A stretch of DNA of 64,000 nucleotides from Prochlorococcus sp. AG-388-E21 (GCA_003279855.1 QCGO01000001.1:124001-188000), one strand, 5' to 3'; shown: positions 41,797 to 50,869, counted from the first letter of the stretch. Numbers and translations: made by a program. The notes: generated from the letters alone by a model not told the origin.

Positions 41797-43266
41797 TTAA
41801 AAATTATTTAATGCTTCAGAAAAGATTCTCCATAAGTGATCTTTATCTTCCAGTCCGACAGATACTCTAATAAGGTGCGAAGGAATGTTAAAACTTTCAA
41901 CCCAATCTAATTCGTCATAATGAGCTAATAAAACATAAGGACATACAAGGGTAAATTTTGTACCTAAACTAGGTCCTTTTGATATTTGAAGAGAATCATA
42001 AAACTTTTTAGCTTTCTCAAGACCTCCTTTTAATTCAAAGGATAATAAGCAACCATATCCCCCATCAGAAGTCATTATGGAATTGAAATTAGGACAATTT
42101 TCGGGATGGAAAATATTTTTGATCTCTTTACGTGTTTCTAATCTTTTTTTTAATTCTAAACATGCTTTATTTTGCTCAAAAACTCTTTGTTTTACATCTC
42201 TACTAGCTTTTTCTAGTGAAACCATATCGCCATCTGAAAGCATTGGAAGGTTGATTTCATTTAAAGCATTTCTAAATTGATCAATCCATCTGCTTTTTGG
42301 ATTTAGTATTAGTGACCCAGCAAGAATATCCCCGCTACCTGAAAAGATTTTTGTTAGTGAAGTGAAAACGATATCTGCATGTTCTAGAGAATTTATATTT
42401 AAATTTGAACCAATAGTATCGTCAATTATCACAGGTATATTTAATTTATTAGCTATTTCTGAAATTTTTTTTATGTTCACACATTTGAGCATTGGATTAC
42501 TTGGTAATTCAATAATCAAGGCTGCTGGATTTATTTTTATTATTTCTAATTCAATATCCTTGCAATTTTCTTCTGTGATTAACTTGGCTCCATGAAAGAT
42601 ATGCATTGGTAATTTAAGTACATCTACATATGGGAAACCAATTTGAAGTGTAGGTCTATCTGGAAATAATTTATATATTATTTCTAATGATGTGTATAAC
42701 GCTGACATGCCAGATGAGGTCAAGTGAACATCTTTAGAGCTTGTTTTTGTAAACTTAGAAATTCTATCTTTTATTCTTTGACAACTTTCTATGGCTAAAG
42801 ATTTTGAAGGGCAATCCTCTAGGCCTAATTCAATTGCAGCCGCTCTTGAAGATATACCGAGACCGGTATGTTGCCAAAAATATCTTGCATATTTGCTCGC
42901 TGATTCTCTAGTAATTAAAAAAGCTAAATTATGCCCTCTTTCGATATATGTAGCTCCTTTAGAAGTATTTCTATCACAGTATTTTTTTGCTTTTAAAGCT
43001 ATTCTTTCATTTGGATAGGGCCAGATACTTAGATCATTTAAGTGACTTTCTTTTTTTACCTTTTCACATAATCTTTTTACTAAAGGATTAAGTCCAAAAC
43101 GAGGATAGATTGACTTTAATAATTCCATGCATTTTGGATTTTTTTCCTCATAATTAATTACATCTTTCCAAGTTGGTAAAGCTACAGAAACAGCATGTTC
43201 ATTATCAGGAATCGAATATCCCAACTCTAAACTTCTCCATATTGGATTTTTTAGTAAATTTCTCAC
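41797..43266 (-). CDS. cystathionine gamma-synthase-like PLP enzyme with N-terminal extension
   Basis: 489 residues, about 100 longer than usual for the Cys/Met-metabolism PLP family. The N-terminal extension (1-115) includes HAVSVALPTWKDVINYEEKN, which resembles the extension of fungal Str2-type cystathionine gamma-synthases. The catalytic part has SSGMSALYTSLEII, IDDTIGSNLNI with the PLP Asp, and the PLP Lys in FTSLTKIFSGSGDILAG. It lies 3 bases downstream of the conventional 390-residue paralogue. Exact substrate is uncertain; methionine synthesis by transsulfuration is likely. Confidence 0.75.
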   Translation of the reverse strand: MRNLLKNPIWRSLELGYSIPDNEHAVSVALPTWKDVINYEEKNPKCMELLKSIYPRFGLNPLVKRLCEKVKKESHLNDLSIWPYPNERIALKAKKYCDRNTSKGATYIERGHNLAFLITRESASKYARYFWQHTGLGISSRAAAIELGLEDCPSKSLAIESCQRIKDRISKFTKTSSKDVHLTSSGMSALYTSLEIIYKLFPDRPTLQIGFPYVDVLKLPMHIFHGAKLITEENCKDIELEIIKINPAALIIELPSNPMLKCVNIKKISEIANKLNIPVIIDDTIGSNLNINSLEHADIVFTSLTKIFSGSGDILAGSLILNPKSRWIDQFRNALNEINLPMLSDGDMVSLEKASRDVKQRVFEQNKACLELKKRLETRKEIKNIFHPENCPNFNSIMTSDGGYGCLLSFELKGGLEKAKKFYDSLQISKGPSLGTKFTLVCPYVLLAHYDELDWVESFNIPSHLIRVSVGLEDKDHLWRIFSEALNNF

Positions 43267-43269
43267 TTT

Positions 43270-44442
43270 TTAGAATTTATTTAAGGCAAATAAGATATCT
43301 GAAATTAAATCATTTGTATCTTCACAACCTACCGACAATCTTATAAGTGAATCATCAATACCTAGGAGGTTTTTTGTTTTGTCATCAACAGATGCATGAG
43401 TCATTGTTGCTGGGTGGCAAATTAAACTTTCAACGCCTCCAAGACTCTCTGCTAATGAGAAATATCTGAGTGTTTTACAAAATTTAAAAGTGTCCGATTT
43501 TTTTAAATTCAATTTAAGGGTGATCATTGAACCACCAGATTTCATTTGTGATTTTGCTAAATTAAATTGTGAATGTTTTTGATTAAAGGGATAAAAAACT
43601 TTACTAATTATTCTGTGATTTTCAATTTCCTTAGAAATTATCTCTGCACTTTTTGTTTGTTGTTCGATTCTTAGAGGGAGAGTTTTTACTCCTCTTGTAA
43701 TTAACCATGTATCAAAAGGCGAGGGTTGAAGTCCTAAAGCTTTTTGAGAGAAAAGCATCTTACTATTCCATTCCTCATTATTTGTTAGGACTGCTCCACC
43801 AAGTGCATCACTATGGCCATTTATAAATTTTGTTGTACTTATAAGAGATAGCGTTGCGCCTAGGTCTAGAGGTTTTTGAATGAGAGCTGTAGAAAAGGTG
43901 TTATCTAGAACAACAGGTATTTTGTACTTATTAGCTTCATCACAAATAAGTTTAATATCAAGTACTTTCAAAAGAGGATTTGTGGGACTTTCGAGCCAGA
44001 TTAAAGTTGGCTGTAAGTCTTTAATTGCTTTAAAATTTTCTTTATTTGTAAAATCTGTATATAAAACTTCTATTCCAAATTTTTTGAAAATTTTATCGAA
44101 CATTCTTACCGTACAACCATATAGATTTGACTCGCAGAGTATTTTATCGCCTGATTTTAATGAAGATGTAATTGCAGTTACTGCACTTATGCCAGATCCA
44201 AAAATTGTACAATATTTGGATTCTTCTATGGATTTAAGTATATTTTCTAGAATTTTAAAGTTTGGATTACCTGATCTGGTGTAATCGAAATTGCCCTTAT
44301 TACCATGTTTAAATGTTGAGGTAGAAAAAATTGGTGGCATGATACATCCAGTCTCTTCAGAAAATGTTTCTCCATGATGAATTGATAAGGTTTTAACACC
44401 TGGCTTTTTGATAATATTTTTCTTATTTCCCATTGTTTTCAA
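43270..44442 (-). CDS. metB: cystathionine gamma-synthase / beta-lyase family enzyme
   Basis: 390 residues, normal family length. It has FDYTRSGNPNFKILE, FGSGISAVTAITSSL, LDNTFSTALIQKP with the PLP Asp, the PLP Lys in STTKFINGHSDALGGAV, and SLGGVESLICHPATMTHASV near the C-terminus. The last motif is typical of cystathionine gamma-synthases and beta-lyases. Which of the two it is cannot be settled by eye. It is the first gene of a tight pair with the Str2-like paralogue. Confidence 0.88.
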   Translation of the reverse strand: MKTMGNKKNIIKKPGVKTLSIHHGETFSEETGCIMPPIFSTSTFKHGNKGNFDYTRSGNPNFKILENILKSIEESKYCTIFGSGISAVTAITSSLKSGDKILCESNLYGCTVRMFDKIFKKFGIEVLYTDFTNKENFKAIKDLQPTLIWLESPTNPLLKVLDIKLICDEANKYKIPVVLDNTFSTALIQKPLDLGATLSLISTTKFINGHSDALGGAVLTNNEEWNSKMLFSQKALGLQPSPFDTWLITRGVKTLPLRIEQQTKSAEIISKEIENHRIISKVFYPFNQKHSQFNLAKSQMKSGGSMITLKLNLKKSDTFKFCKTLRYFSLAESLGGVESLICHPATMTHASVDDKTKNLLGIDDSLIRLSVGCEDTNDLISDILFALNKF

Positions 44443-44459
44443 AATAAGAATTAATTAAA

Positions 44460-44484
44460 CCTCTCACCAATAAGGTGAGTGATT
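44460..44484 (-). terminator. probable rpsD terminator
   Basis: CTCACC / GGTGAG, 6-bp stem with a 5-base loop (44463-44479), 29 bases past the rpsD stop. The downstream T tract is weak. Confidence 0.5.
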
Positions 44485-44507
44485 TAATAATTTGAAGAAA
44501 AGGATTT

Positions 44508-45116
44508 TTATACTTTTCTTGAATAGTATTCAACAACTAATAACTCGTTTATTTCAAGAGCGACCCATTCTCTATCACACTTCCCGTTGATTTTGCCTGT
44601 TAACTTAGCTTTGTCTAACTCTATATGAGGTGGAACATTAGCTAAACCAGGAAATTCAATATTACCTTCAACAAGTTTTTTACTCGCTTTGTTTTCTTTA
44701 ATGCTAATTACATCTCCTGGTTTACATTGGTAACCTGCAATATCAAGAACTTTTCCGTTAATGGTTACATGCCCATGATTTACTAGTTGTCTTGAACCTG
44801 GGATTGTTCCACCAAAACCTAATCTAAAACAAACATTATCTAATCTGTTTTCTAAAAGTCTAAGGAGATTGGTTCCTGTAGAGCCTTCTTGAGCCCTAGC
44901 TTTTTTAACGTAACGAACTAGTTGCCTTTCAGAAACTCCATAGTTGAATCTAAGTTTCTGTTTTTCTTCTAGACGAATTGCGTATTCTGATCGCTTGCGA
45001 CGGGCTTGGCCGTGCTGACCTGGAGGATTAGACTTCTTTGAAGCTTTCCTAGTGAGACCTGGTAGTTCTCCCAAGCGACGCGTAACCCTTAATCTTGGGC
45101 CGCGGTATCTTGACAT
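44508..45116 (-). CDS. rpsD: 30S ribosomal protein S4
   Basis: 202 residues, standard length. It opens [20 protein letters not shown] and has [20 protein letters not shown]. The S4 RNA-binding domain starts near residue 90 ([20 protein letters not shown], then [20 protein letters not shown]). It is a primary 16S rRNA-binding protein. It stands alone, divergent from yidD. Confidence 0.97.
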   Translation of the reverse strand: MSRYRGPRLRVTRRLGELPGLTRKASKKSNPPGQHGQARRKRSEYAIRLEEKQKLRFNYGVSERQLVRYVKKARAQEGSTGTNLLRLLENRLDNVCFRLGFGGTIPGSRQLVNHGHVTINGKVLDIAGYQCKPGDVISIKENKASKKLVEGNIEFPGLANVPPHIELDKAKLTGKINGKCDREWVALEINELLVVEYYSRKV

Positions 45117-45211
45117 AAGTTTAAATTAAAATTGAGATTTGCAATAAATTGGATAATTGATTAAATTCAACTAAACTAATTACTACTGAACTATTATTTT
45201 ACATCATTAAA

Positions 45212-45448
45212 GTGTTCAAAACTATTAATAAATCAATTACTTCTATACTTCTTTTTATGATTTCCTTTTATCAAAAGTGGTTTTCTCCTTTTTTCGGACC
45301 AAGATGCAGATTTATACCAAGCTGCAGCTCTTATGGATACGAGGCAATTACTAGACATGGTCCTTGGAAGGGAGGGTGGTTAACTTTAAGAAGATTAAGC
45401 AGATGTCATCCTTTAACTCCCTGTGGATGTGACCCTGTGCCTGATTGA
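45212..45448 (+). CDS. yidD: membrane protein insertion efficiency factor YidD
   Basis: 78 residues from a GTG; Met17 (MISFYQKWFSPFFGPRCRFI) is an alternative start. The family motif PRCRFIPSCSSYGYEAI, followed by GPWKGGWLTLRRLSRCHPL and PCGCDPVP, is fully present. YidD is a small membrane-associated helper of YidC-mediated insertion. It is followed 4 bases later by a thioredoxin-fold gene on the same strand. Confidence 0.94.
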   Translation: MFKTINKSITSILLFMISFYQKWFSPFFGPRCRFIPSCSSYGYEAITRHGPWKGGWLTLRRLSRCHPLTPCGCDPVPD

Positions 45449-45452
45449 ATGA

Positions 45453-45755
45453 ATGAAAATATTTATTTTTGTTAGACAGGGATGTTGCCTTTGTGATTCA
45501 TTAAAAAACAAACTGGCAAAAATAAATCTTAATGAGTTATTCCCTAATCTAGAGGAGCTTAAAGAAATTGATATTGATAGGGTCGATTTATATAAAGATA
45601 AATATAAAAAATATGATTATGAAGTACCTGTTATTGCTATTGAAGGAATTAGGTCTGAGGAAATTATAGAATTACCTCGTATTTCTCCAAGATTAAAAGA
45701 TGATCAATTAAAGAATTGGTTTCAAAAAAATATTAATACCATTCTGAAGAAATAA
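45453..45755 (+). CDS. glutaredoxin-like thioredoxin-fold protein
   Basis: 100 residues. The N-terminus MKIFIFVRQGCCLCDSLKNK has a C-C-x-x-C-like redox site (Cys11, Cys12, Cys14). The EVPVIAIEG strand (near residues 59-67) supplies the cis-Pro of the thioredoxin fold. It belongs to the DUF836/glutaredoxin-like family. It lies between yidD and murE with 4- and 10-base gaps, so it is in an operon with them. Redox partner unknown. Confidence 0.85.
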   Translation: MKIFIFVRQGCCLCDSLKNKLAKINLNELFPNLEELKEIDIDRVDLYKDKYKKYDYEVPVIAIEGIRSEEIIELPRISPRLKDDQLKNWFQKNINTILKK

Positions 45756-45765
45756 TTTTTGTTAT

Positions 45766-47301
45766 ATGAGATCTATAAAATTACACAGACTTTTAGATTT
45801 GGTAGGAATTATCCCCTCATTAGATCTGATTGATAAAGAAATCAATAATATTTCTTTTAACTCTAAAGAAGTACAAAAAGGAACTTTATTTTTAGGTATG
45901 CCTGGTTTAAATGTTGATGGAGGAAAATATTGTATTGAGGCAATTGAAAATGGTGCAGAGGCTGCCATTATTGGATCTGCTGCAAAACAGAAAATTGGAT
46001 CTATTGATCGAGAAAGGATTTTGGTTATAGAGGATAATTTAGATTATATTTTTGGTCAAATAGTCGCTGAGTTTTGGAATAGGCCTTCAAGAAAACTAAA
46101 ACTTATTGGGGTTACGGGTACAAATGGAAAAACGACAATTACTTTTTTACTGGAATATCTTTTAAAAAAATTAGGAAAAAAGACTGCATTATTTGGGACC
46201 TTATTTAATAGATGGCCTGGCTTCTCTGAGGTGGCTTCTCATACAACTGATTTCGCTGATAAACTTCAAAAAAAATTAAATGCTGCTGTTGAGGCAGAAT
46301 CTGAATTCGCGATATTAGAAGTAAGTTCTCATTCTATTGCTCAAAACAGGATATCTGGCTGCGAATTTGAAGCGGCTATTTTTACTAATTTAACTCAAGA
46401 TCATCTTGATTATCACTCAGATATGGAATCTTATTTTCAAACAAAAAGAAAATTATTTTCCCCACCTTACTTATCAGAAAAAGATGGGATAGCTGTTTTA
46501 AATTATGATGACCTTTGGATATCTAAATTATTATCTGATCTTGAAAAGAGAACGTCATTAGTCTCTACAAAGTTAACTAAGAGTGAATTTAAAAAGGATG
46601 ATTTTTTTTACGTAACGGATAAGCAATTTACTGAAAGTGGATCCACCTGTATTTTTCATACACCTAAGGAAAAAATTAAACTTTTGGTTCCACTTGTTGG
46701 TGAATTTAATTTAATGAATGCGATTCAAGCAATAACAATTTTGTATAAACTTAATTTCTCTTTAAAAGATTTATCAAAACTAATACAATCTTTCCCTGGT
46801 ACTCCTGGGAGAATGGAGAAAATAGAAATTGATAATAATGACTTTTCAAGATCACTTCCAATAGTAATTATTGATTATGCCCACACTCCTGATGGATTAA
46901 AAAAAGTTTTGCAATCAATTAAAAAACTTTGTAAAGGTAAACTCATTACTGTTTTTGGCTGTGGAGGAGATCGAGATCGTAGTAAAAGGCGTTTAATGGG
47001 ATCAATAGCTGAAGAGTTTTCTGATCATGTGTTTATAACTTCAGATAATCCAAGATCAGAAGAACCGCAAAGGATAGTAAATGATATTTTGATGGGTATA
47101 GAAAAAAGAGATCAAATAAAAATTGAAATTGATAGATTTAAAGCAATAAATGAATCTATAAAATTTGCCAATAAAGAAGATGTTGTTTTAATTGCAGGTA
47201 AAGGACATGAAAACTATCAAATTCTCAATGATAAAGTGATTGATTTTGATGATAGAAAAATTGCTTACAAATTTTTAGAAGAAAAAAGTAAATCCAAATA
47301 A
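45766..47301 (+). CDS. murE: UDP-MurNAc-tripeptide synthetase (meso-diaminopimelate-adding)
   Basis: 511 residues. It has the ATP motif GVTGTNGKTTITFLLEYLL near residue 115, the EVSSHSIAQNRI carbamate-Lys region, and VIIDYAHTPDGLKKVL. The amino-acid selector DNPRSEEP near residue 415 indicates meso-diaminopimelate. It adds the third residue of the peptidoglycan stem. Third gene of the yidD operon. Confidence 0.96.
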   Translation: MRSIKLHRLLDLVGIIPSLDLIDKEINNISFNSKEVQKGTLFLGMPGLNVDGGKYCIEAIENGAEAAIIGSAAKQKIGSIDRERILVIEDNLDYIFGQIVAEFWNRPSRKLKLIGVTGTNGKTTITFLLEYLLKKLGKKTALFGTLFNRWPGFSEVASHTTDFADKLQKKLNAAVEAESEFAILEVSSHSIAQNRISGCEFEAAIFTNLTQDHLDYHSDMESYFQTKRKLFSPPYLSEKDGIAVLNYDDLWISKLLSDLEKRTSLVSTKLTKSEFKKDDFFYVTDKQFTESGSTCIFHTPKEKIKLLVPLVGEFNLMNAIQAITILYKLNFSLKDLSKLIQSFPGTPGRMEKIEIDNNDFSRSLPIVIIDYAHTPDGLKKVLQSIKKLCKGKLITVFGCGGDRDRSKRRLMGSIAEEFSDHVFITSDNPRSEEPQRIVNDILMGIEKRDQIKIEIDRFKAINESIKFANKEDVVLIAGKGHENYQILNDKVIDFDDRKIAYKFLEEKSKSK

Positions 47302-47383
47302 AATTTATTAAGCAAAAATAGAGAGATATTTGCACAAACCACAAGAAAAGTTTCTTAGTATTGGTTAAGTAGTTTTTAATAAG

Positions 47384-48088
47384 ATGAAAGGGTTAGCCTT
47401 AATCGTAGGTTCAGGTGGAATTGGGACGCAAATAGCTAAAGATTTGAGTGAAAGTGAAAAAGACTTAGATGTTGTTTTGTGTGGAAGACAAAGTGAATTT
47501 AATTCTTTTTGGGAATTAGATATAGAGGATTCTCAATCCCTTTTGCAGTTGAAAAATAAAATATCAAACCATCCTTCAAATTTAAGACTAGTCATTAACG
47601 CTACAGGGAGACTTCATAGTGATTCTCTTCAACCAGAAAAAAGATTACAACATCTTGATAAAGAAAATATGATGGAAAGTTTTTCAATAAATGCCTTTTC
47701 TCCTATTTTATTAGCTAAAACTATTGAAGAATTTATACCAAAAGATATTAATTTTAATTTTGCGAGTATAAGTGCAAGAGTGGGAAGCATTGGAGATAAT
47801 CAAACTGGAGGTTGGTATTCATATAGAGCAGCAAAATCTGCCCAAAATCAGTTTTTTAAATCTTTAAGTATTGAATGGGCTAGACGTTTCCCAAAAGCTA
47901 CTATTACATTGCTTCATCCAGGAACAGTAGATACTGATTTATCTAGACCTTTTCATAAATTTGTTCCAGAACATAAATTATTTAGTACAGAAAAATCATC
48001 CCAATTTTTGATCAATATTATTAAAAATCAAACTCCAACATCTACTGGAAAATTTATTGCATGGGACAGCTCAGAAATTCCCTGGTAA
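47384..48088 (+). CDS. short-chain dehydrogenase/reductase
   Basis: 234 residues. The NAD(P) motif is VGSGGIGTQIA (residues 8-18). Next come NATGRLH, the Ser in FASISARVGSIGDN and the YSYRAAKSAQ catalytic Tyr-x-x-x-Lys (near 146-150), then LHPGTVDTDLSRPF. It belongs to the C-factor-like SDR group. Substrate unknown. Its last 18 bases overlap the converging aminotransferase gene. Confidence 0.85.
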   Translation: MKGLALIVGSGGIGTQIAKDLSESEKDLDVVLCGRQSEFNSFWELDIEDSQSLLQLKNKISNHPSNLRLVINATGRLHSDSLQPEKRLQHLDKENMMESFSINAFSPILLAKTIEEFIPKDINFNFASISARVGSIGDNQTGGWYSYRAAKSAQNQFFKSLSIEWARRFPKATITLLHPGTVDTDLSRPFHKFVPEHKLFSTEKSSQFLINIIKNQTPTSTGKFIAWDSSEIPW

Positions 48089-49252
48089 TTTTTTTATTTC
48101 TTCAGAAAGTAAATCAATTTCATCGTTTGTTGTCATCTGATGTACGCATGCTCTAAACCATTTTGGGTCTTCTAAAACTCTAATCCAAATTTTCTTTTCT
48201 CCAAGTTTCTTCACAAATTTGTCCTTATCTTCAATATTTTCGATAGTAAAACTAACTATCCCATTTAAGTATTTTTTATCTAAAACTAATTCAACTCCGC
48301 TTAATTGATTTAATTTATCCCAAAGTTTTCCACTTAATCTTTTGATATTTTTGCTTTTTTCTTTTTCAGTACAGTCTTTATCCAAAAGATCTAAAGAATT
48401 CCGGAGACCTGCAAGTAAAGGAATACAAGAGGTAGCTACTTCAAACTTTCTTGCATCTTCATGAAAAAGATTATCTGAAGGTTCATAAATTCCTTGTTCT
48501 TTTTTTAATGATTTCCAACCAATTATTGTTGGATCTGTTTCATGAATAAATCTATCTGAGACATAAATAGCTCCAAGTCCTTCAGGACCACATGCCCATT
48601 TATGAGAAGTTATAGAATATAGATCAGAATAAAAAACTTCATCTTCAATTTTTATATGACCAAAGGTTTGAGCACCATCAACAAGTAGATAAGAATTTTC
48701 TCGATTATTTTTTAATTCGATAGAAATTTGTTTTAAAGGAATTTTATATCCAAAGTTCCACAAAATATGAGAAATAATTAGGATCTTAGTCTTGCTATTT
48801 AGATTTTTTAAAATCTCTAAAATTATATTTTCGTCGTTTAGATTTCTAACTTTTTGAATTGGTAAAATTTTGAATATTAATTTATTTCTTCTGCAAAATT
48901 CTCTACTTGCAGCTACTACTCCAGGATGTTCACAGTCACTTATTAACAATTCTTCTCCCTCTTCTACTTTTATACCCCAAAAAGGCAAAATCATTCCAGA
49001 AGAGATATTCTCAGTTAAAGCTACATTTTTTGAATTAACACCTAATTTTTGCGCAATAATTTTTTTTGTGGTCAATATTTCTTTATAAATAAAAGGCCAC
49101 ATATCATTTGTAAATGGTCCTAAATCTTGAATGATTTCCCAAGTTTTAACTATTGCTTCTAAGGAAGATTTTGGTAATGGTCCTTGACCTCCATAATTGA
49201 AGTAAGATTTGTTTTTTAATGCGGGTATTTGATCTCTTAAATTAATTGTCAT
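48071..49252 (-). CDS. class V aminotransferase (cysteine desulfurase-like)
   Basis: 393 residues of fold-type I PLP enzyme. It has YFNYGGQGPLPKSSLEAI, ALTENISSGMILPFWG, LLVDGAQTFGHIKIED with the PLP Asp, and the PLP Lys in SITSHKWACGPEGLGAIYV. The GPEG after the Lys is frequent in isopenicillin-epimerase and SufS-like enzymes of this class. No clear catalytic Cys loop of SufS is seen near the C-terminus (WFRACVHQMTTNDEID has one Cys). Substrate uncertain. It follows arsM by about 32 bases on the same strand. Confidence 0.82.
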   Translation of the reverse strand: MTINLRDQIPALKNKSYFNYGGQGPLPKSSLEAIVKTWEIIQDLGPFTNDMWPFIYKEILTTKKIIAQKLGVNSKNVALTENISSGMILPFWGIKVEEGEELLISDCEHPGVVAASREFCRRNKLIFKILPIQKVRNLNDENIILEILKNLNSKTKILIISHILWNFGYKIPLKQISIELKNNRENSYLLVDGAQTFGHIKIEDEVFYSDLYSITSHKWACGPEGLGAIYVSDRFIHETDPTIIGWKSLKKEQGIYEPSDNLFHEDARKFEVATSCIPLLAGLRNSLDLLDKDCTEKEKSKNIKRLSGKLWDKLNQLSGVELVLDKKYLNGIVSFTIENIEDKDKFVKKLGEKKIWIRVLEDPKWFRACVHQMTTNDEIDLLSEEIKKLPGNF

Positions 49253-49284
49253 TCAAATTTTAAAATTAAATTTCTTAGGAAGGG

Positions 49285-50079
49285 CTAAATATTCCCTACT
49301 AAAGTTACTGTTCTAAATTCAATATCTTCAATGACTTTCCAAGGTTCATTGCTTCTCTCTGCGAATTCTAAGTTTTTAAAACCTAAATTTTTAAAATCAT
49401 TTAGGAATTCTGGCTCATACCATGCTCCACTAATACATCCTGTCCATAGATCATGATCATTTTGCAATTTTAAAGGAACTTTTTTACTCGAGACAATATC
49501 GCTAATGGCTATTCTTCCTTTATCTTTAAGAACTCTTTTTATATTTCTTAAAAGATTACTTCTAGATTCAGGATTTACTAAATTTAAAACACAATTACTT
49601 AAAATAATATCAACTGATTTGTCTGCGATTAATGGATTTAAATCTTCATCTAATTCATCGAGATTTTCAATTGATCCTGCAAGAAATTCTGTATTGATGA
49701 AACCAATCTTTTCTGAAAATTTTTTAGAAGCAGATCTTGATAATGTAAGCATATCAGGATTTTGATCAACCCCAATTACTTTCCCTTCTTCCCCAACAAT
49801 TTGAGAACAAATAAAGGCATTTTTGCCGCTCCCACTACCAAGATCTAAAACAATATCATTCTTCTTTACATATTTTGTTGGATCACCACATCCATAATCT
49901 CTTTCAATAACTTCTTCAGGAATTGCTTCAAGTAAAACAGGATTAAAACCAACCGGTGTACAAAGACAACTCTCTTTTTCTAATGCAGCAGAACCATACC
50001 TTTCTTGAATAGCATCTTTATGATCAAGACCTTTTAAATTTTTATTTGACTTATCAGTATTGCAGCAATCGCTAGACAT
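49285..50079 (-). CDS. arsM: ArsM-type arsenite S-adenosylmethionine methyltransferase
   Basis: 264 residues. The SAM motif VLDLGSGSGKNAFICSQIV lies near residues 77-95. The three Cys that coordinate As(III) in characterised ArsM proteins all have counterparts here: Cys64 in DYGCGDP, Cys163 in LSNCVLNL and Cys215 in GCISGAWYEPEF. An N-terminal Cys pair (residues 5-6) and C38-x-C40 are extra. ArsM adds methyl groups to arsenite. It is 36 kb from the arsR-gap-arsJ cluster and does not share its operator. Confidence 0.82.
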   Translation of the reverse strand: MSSDCCNTDKSNKNLKGLDHKDAIQERYGSAALEKESCLCTPVGFNPVLLEAIPEEVIERDYGCGDPTKYVKKNDIVLDLGSGSGKNAFICSQIVGEEGKVIGVDQNPDMLTLSRSASKKFSEKIGFINTEFLAGSIENLDELDEDLNPLIADKSVDIILSNCVLNLVNPESRSNLLRNIKRVLKDKGRIAISDIVSSKKVPLKLQNDHDLWTGCISGAWYEPEFLNDFKNLGFKNLEFAERSNEPWKVIEDIEFRTVTLVGNI

Positions 50080-50116
50080 AAAGGTAATTCTACTTCTTAA
50101 TAAATAAATATAGCCA

Positions 50117-50147
50117 AAAAAAAACCCCTAAGAAGGGGTTTTTCTTT
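50117..50147 (-). terminator. terminator of the DUF4278 gene
   Basis: AAAACCCC (50121-50128), 6-base loop, GGGGTTTT (50135-50142), 11 bases past the stop, A/T runs on both sides. Confidence 0.85.
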
Positions 50148-50157
50148 TGGAATTAAA

Positions 50158-50331
50158 TTATTTAGTGTAGTTAGCACCTCTGTAATTTAATTCTGCCTTT
50201 TCATTACTTGAAGAAGCGTCATCCATTCTGTTGGTGTATACGTTTCTTCTGTAGGTAAGTTCAACAGGTTGCTTATTAGCAGCCTTTTTGTTTTGAACGT
50301 AGTTTTTACCTCTGTAAGTTAAAGTAGTCAT
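50158..50331 (-). CDS. DUF4278 protein under a glutamine-II riboswitch
   Basis: 57 residues from the ATG at 50331. The frame is open further upstream, but that part is riboswitch and leader; another in-frame ATG at 50355 touches the aptamer. The protein is made of three related units: LTYRGKNYV at the start, LTYRRNVYTN in the middle and LNYRGANYTK at the end, joined by Lys/Asn-rich linkers. This is the DUF4278 repeat. The 33-residue peptide at 10318-10419 carries a single unit and the same kind of riboswitch. Function unknown. Confidence 0.85.
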   Translation of the reverse strand: MTTLTYRGKNYVQNKKAANKQPVELTYRRNVYTNRMDDASSSNEKAELNYRGANYTK

Positions 50332-50359
50332 GTTTCGATGTGACAAAACGGCCATCCCC

Positions 50360-50405
50360 CGTTCCCTGGTATGACTCGAACTGCGCCTTCTGATGAAGGT
50401 GAACG
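50360..50405 (-). promoter_or_regulatory. glutamine-II riboswitch (Downstream-peptide motif) ahead of the DUF4278 gene
   Basis: P1 is CGTTC (50401-50405) with GAACG (50360-50364), and P2 is CCTTC/GAAGG. The conserved CGCAGT, CGA, TCA, CCA blocks follow, then GGAACGGGGG. The family senses L-glutamine. The final G-rich strand sits next to the alternative start at 50355, so ligand binding could hide it. The same elements occur at 10449-10498. Confidence 0.82.
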
Positions 50406-50409
50406 AAAT

Positions 50410-50459
50410 GTAGCAACAGCTACTTTTCAATTATAGACGTATTTTTGTGTTGCTGTCCA
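50410..50459 (-). promoter_or_regulatory. promoter and 5' hairpin of the DUF4278 transcript
   Basis: TATAAT at 50430-50435 and TGGACA at 50454-50459 with an 18-base spacer. Transcription should begin near 50423, at the first base of the GTAGC-N4-GCTAC hairpin (50410-50423), 4 bases before P1. Same layout as at 10504-10552. Confidence 0.7.
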
Positions 50460-50587
50460 GATATTACGGATAGAAATAATTTTTTAATTTTTTTTTAATT
50501 ATTATCTAAAGTAAATTTTGGTGTGATTTATATCTAAAAGGGATTAGGTTTATATTTAATTTCCGCTTTACTAATTAATTTAAATTT

Positions 50588-50848
50588 ATGACAGGGTTTT
50601 TATATTTTTTGGGAAATACTTTGAGATGGCCCGCTTTAAAACCAAAAGAATTTTTTTCTTTACATGCATATTTTACTATTATTTATTTGATAACTTTTAC
50701 ATTAAGTAAAAATGAAGTTAATCAGTCAAATTTAGTATTTACATTAGGAATCTTAGCTCCTCTTTTAATAGCTATAGGTCAAGGTCTTCCTGTAAATTGC
50801 TTAGATTTTAAATCATCATTAAATAAGGAATTAAGCAAAGATTCGTAA
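50588..50848 (+). CDS. hypothetical membrane protein, 86 residues
   Basis: ATG start, beginning MTGFLYFLGNTLRWPALKPK. It has two membrane segments (FFSLHAYFTIIYLITFTLS and FTLGILAPLLIAIGQGLP) and a polar C-terminus ending SLNKELSKDS. It converges with nifU across 21 bases. Protein-like throughout, but I do not recognise a named family. Confidence 0.6.
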   Translation: MTGFLYFLGNTLRWPALKPKEFFSLHAYFTIIYLITFTLSKNEVNQSNLVFTLGILAPLLIAIGQGLPVNCLDFKSSLNKELSKDS

Positions 50849-50869
50849 ATAAAATTTTCAAAAAATAGC

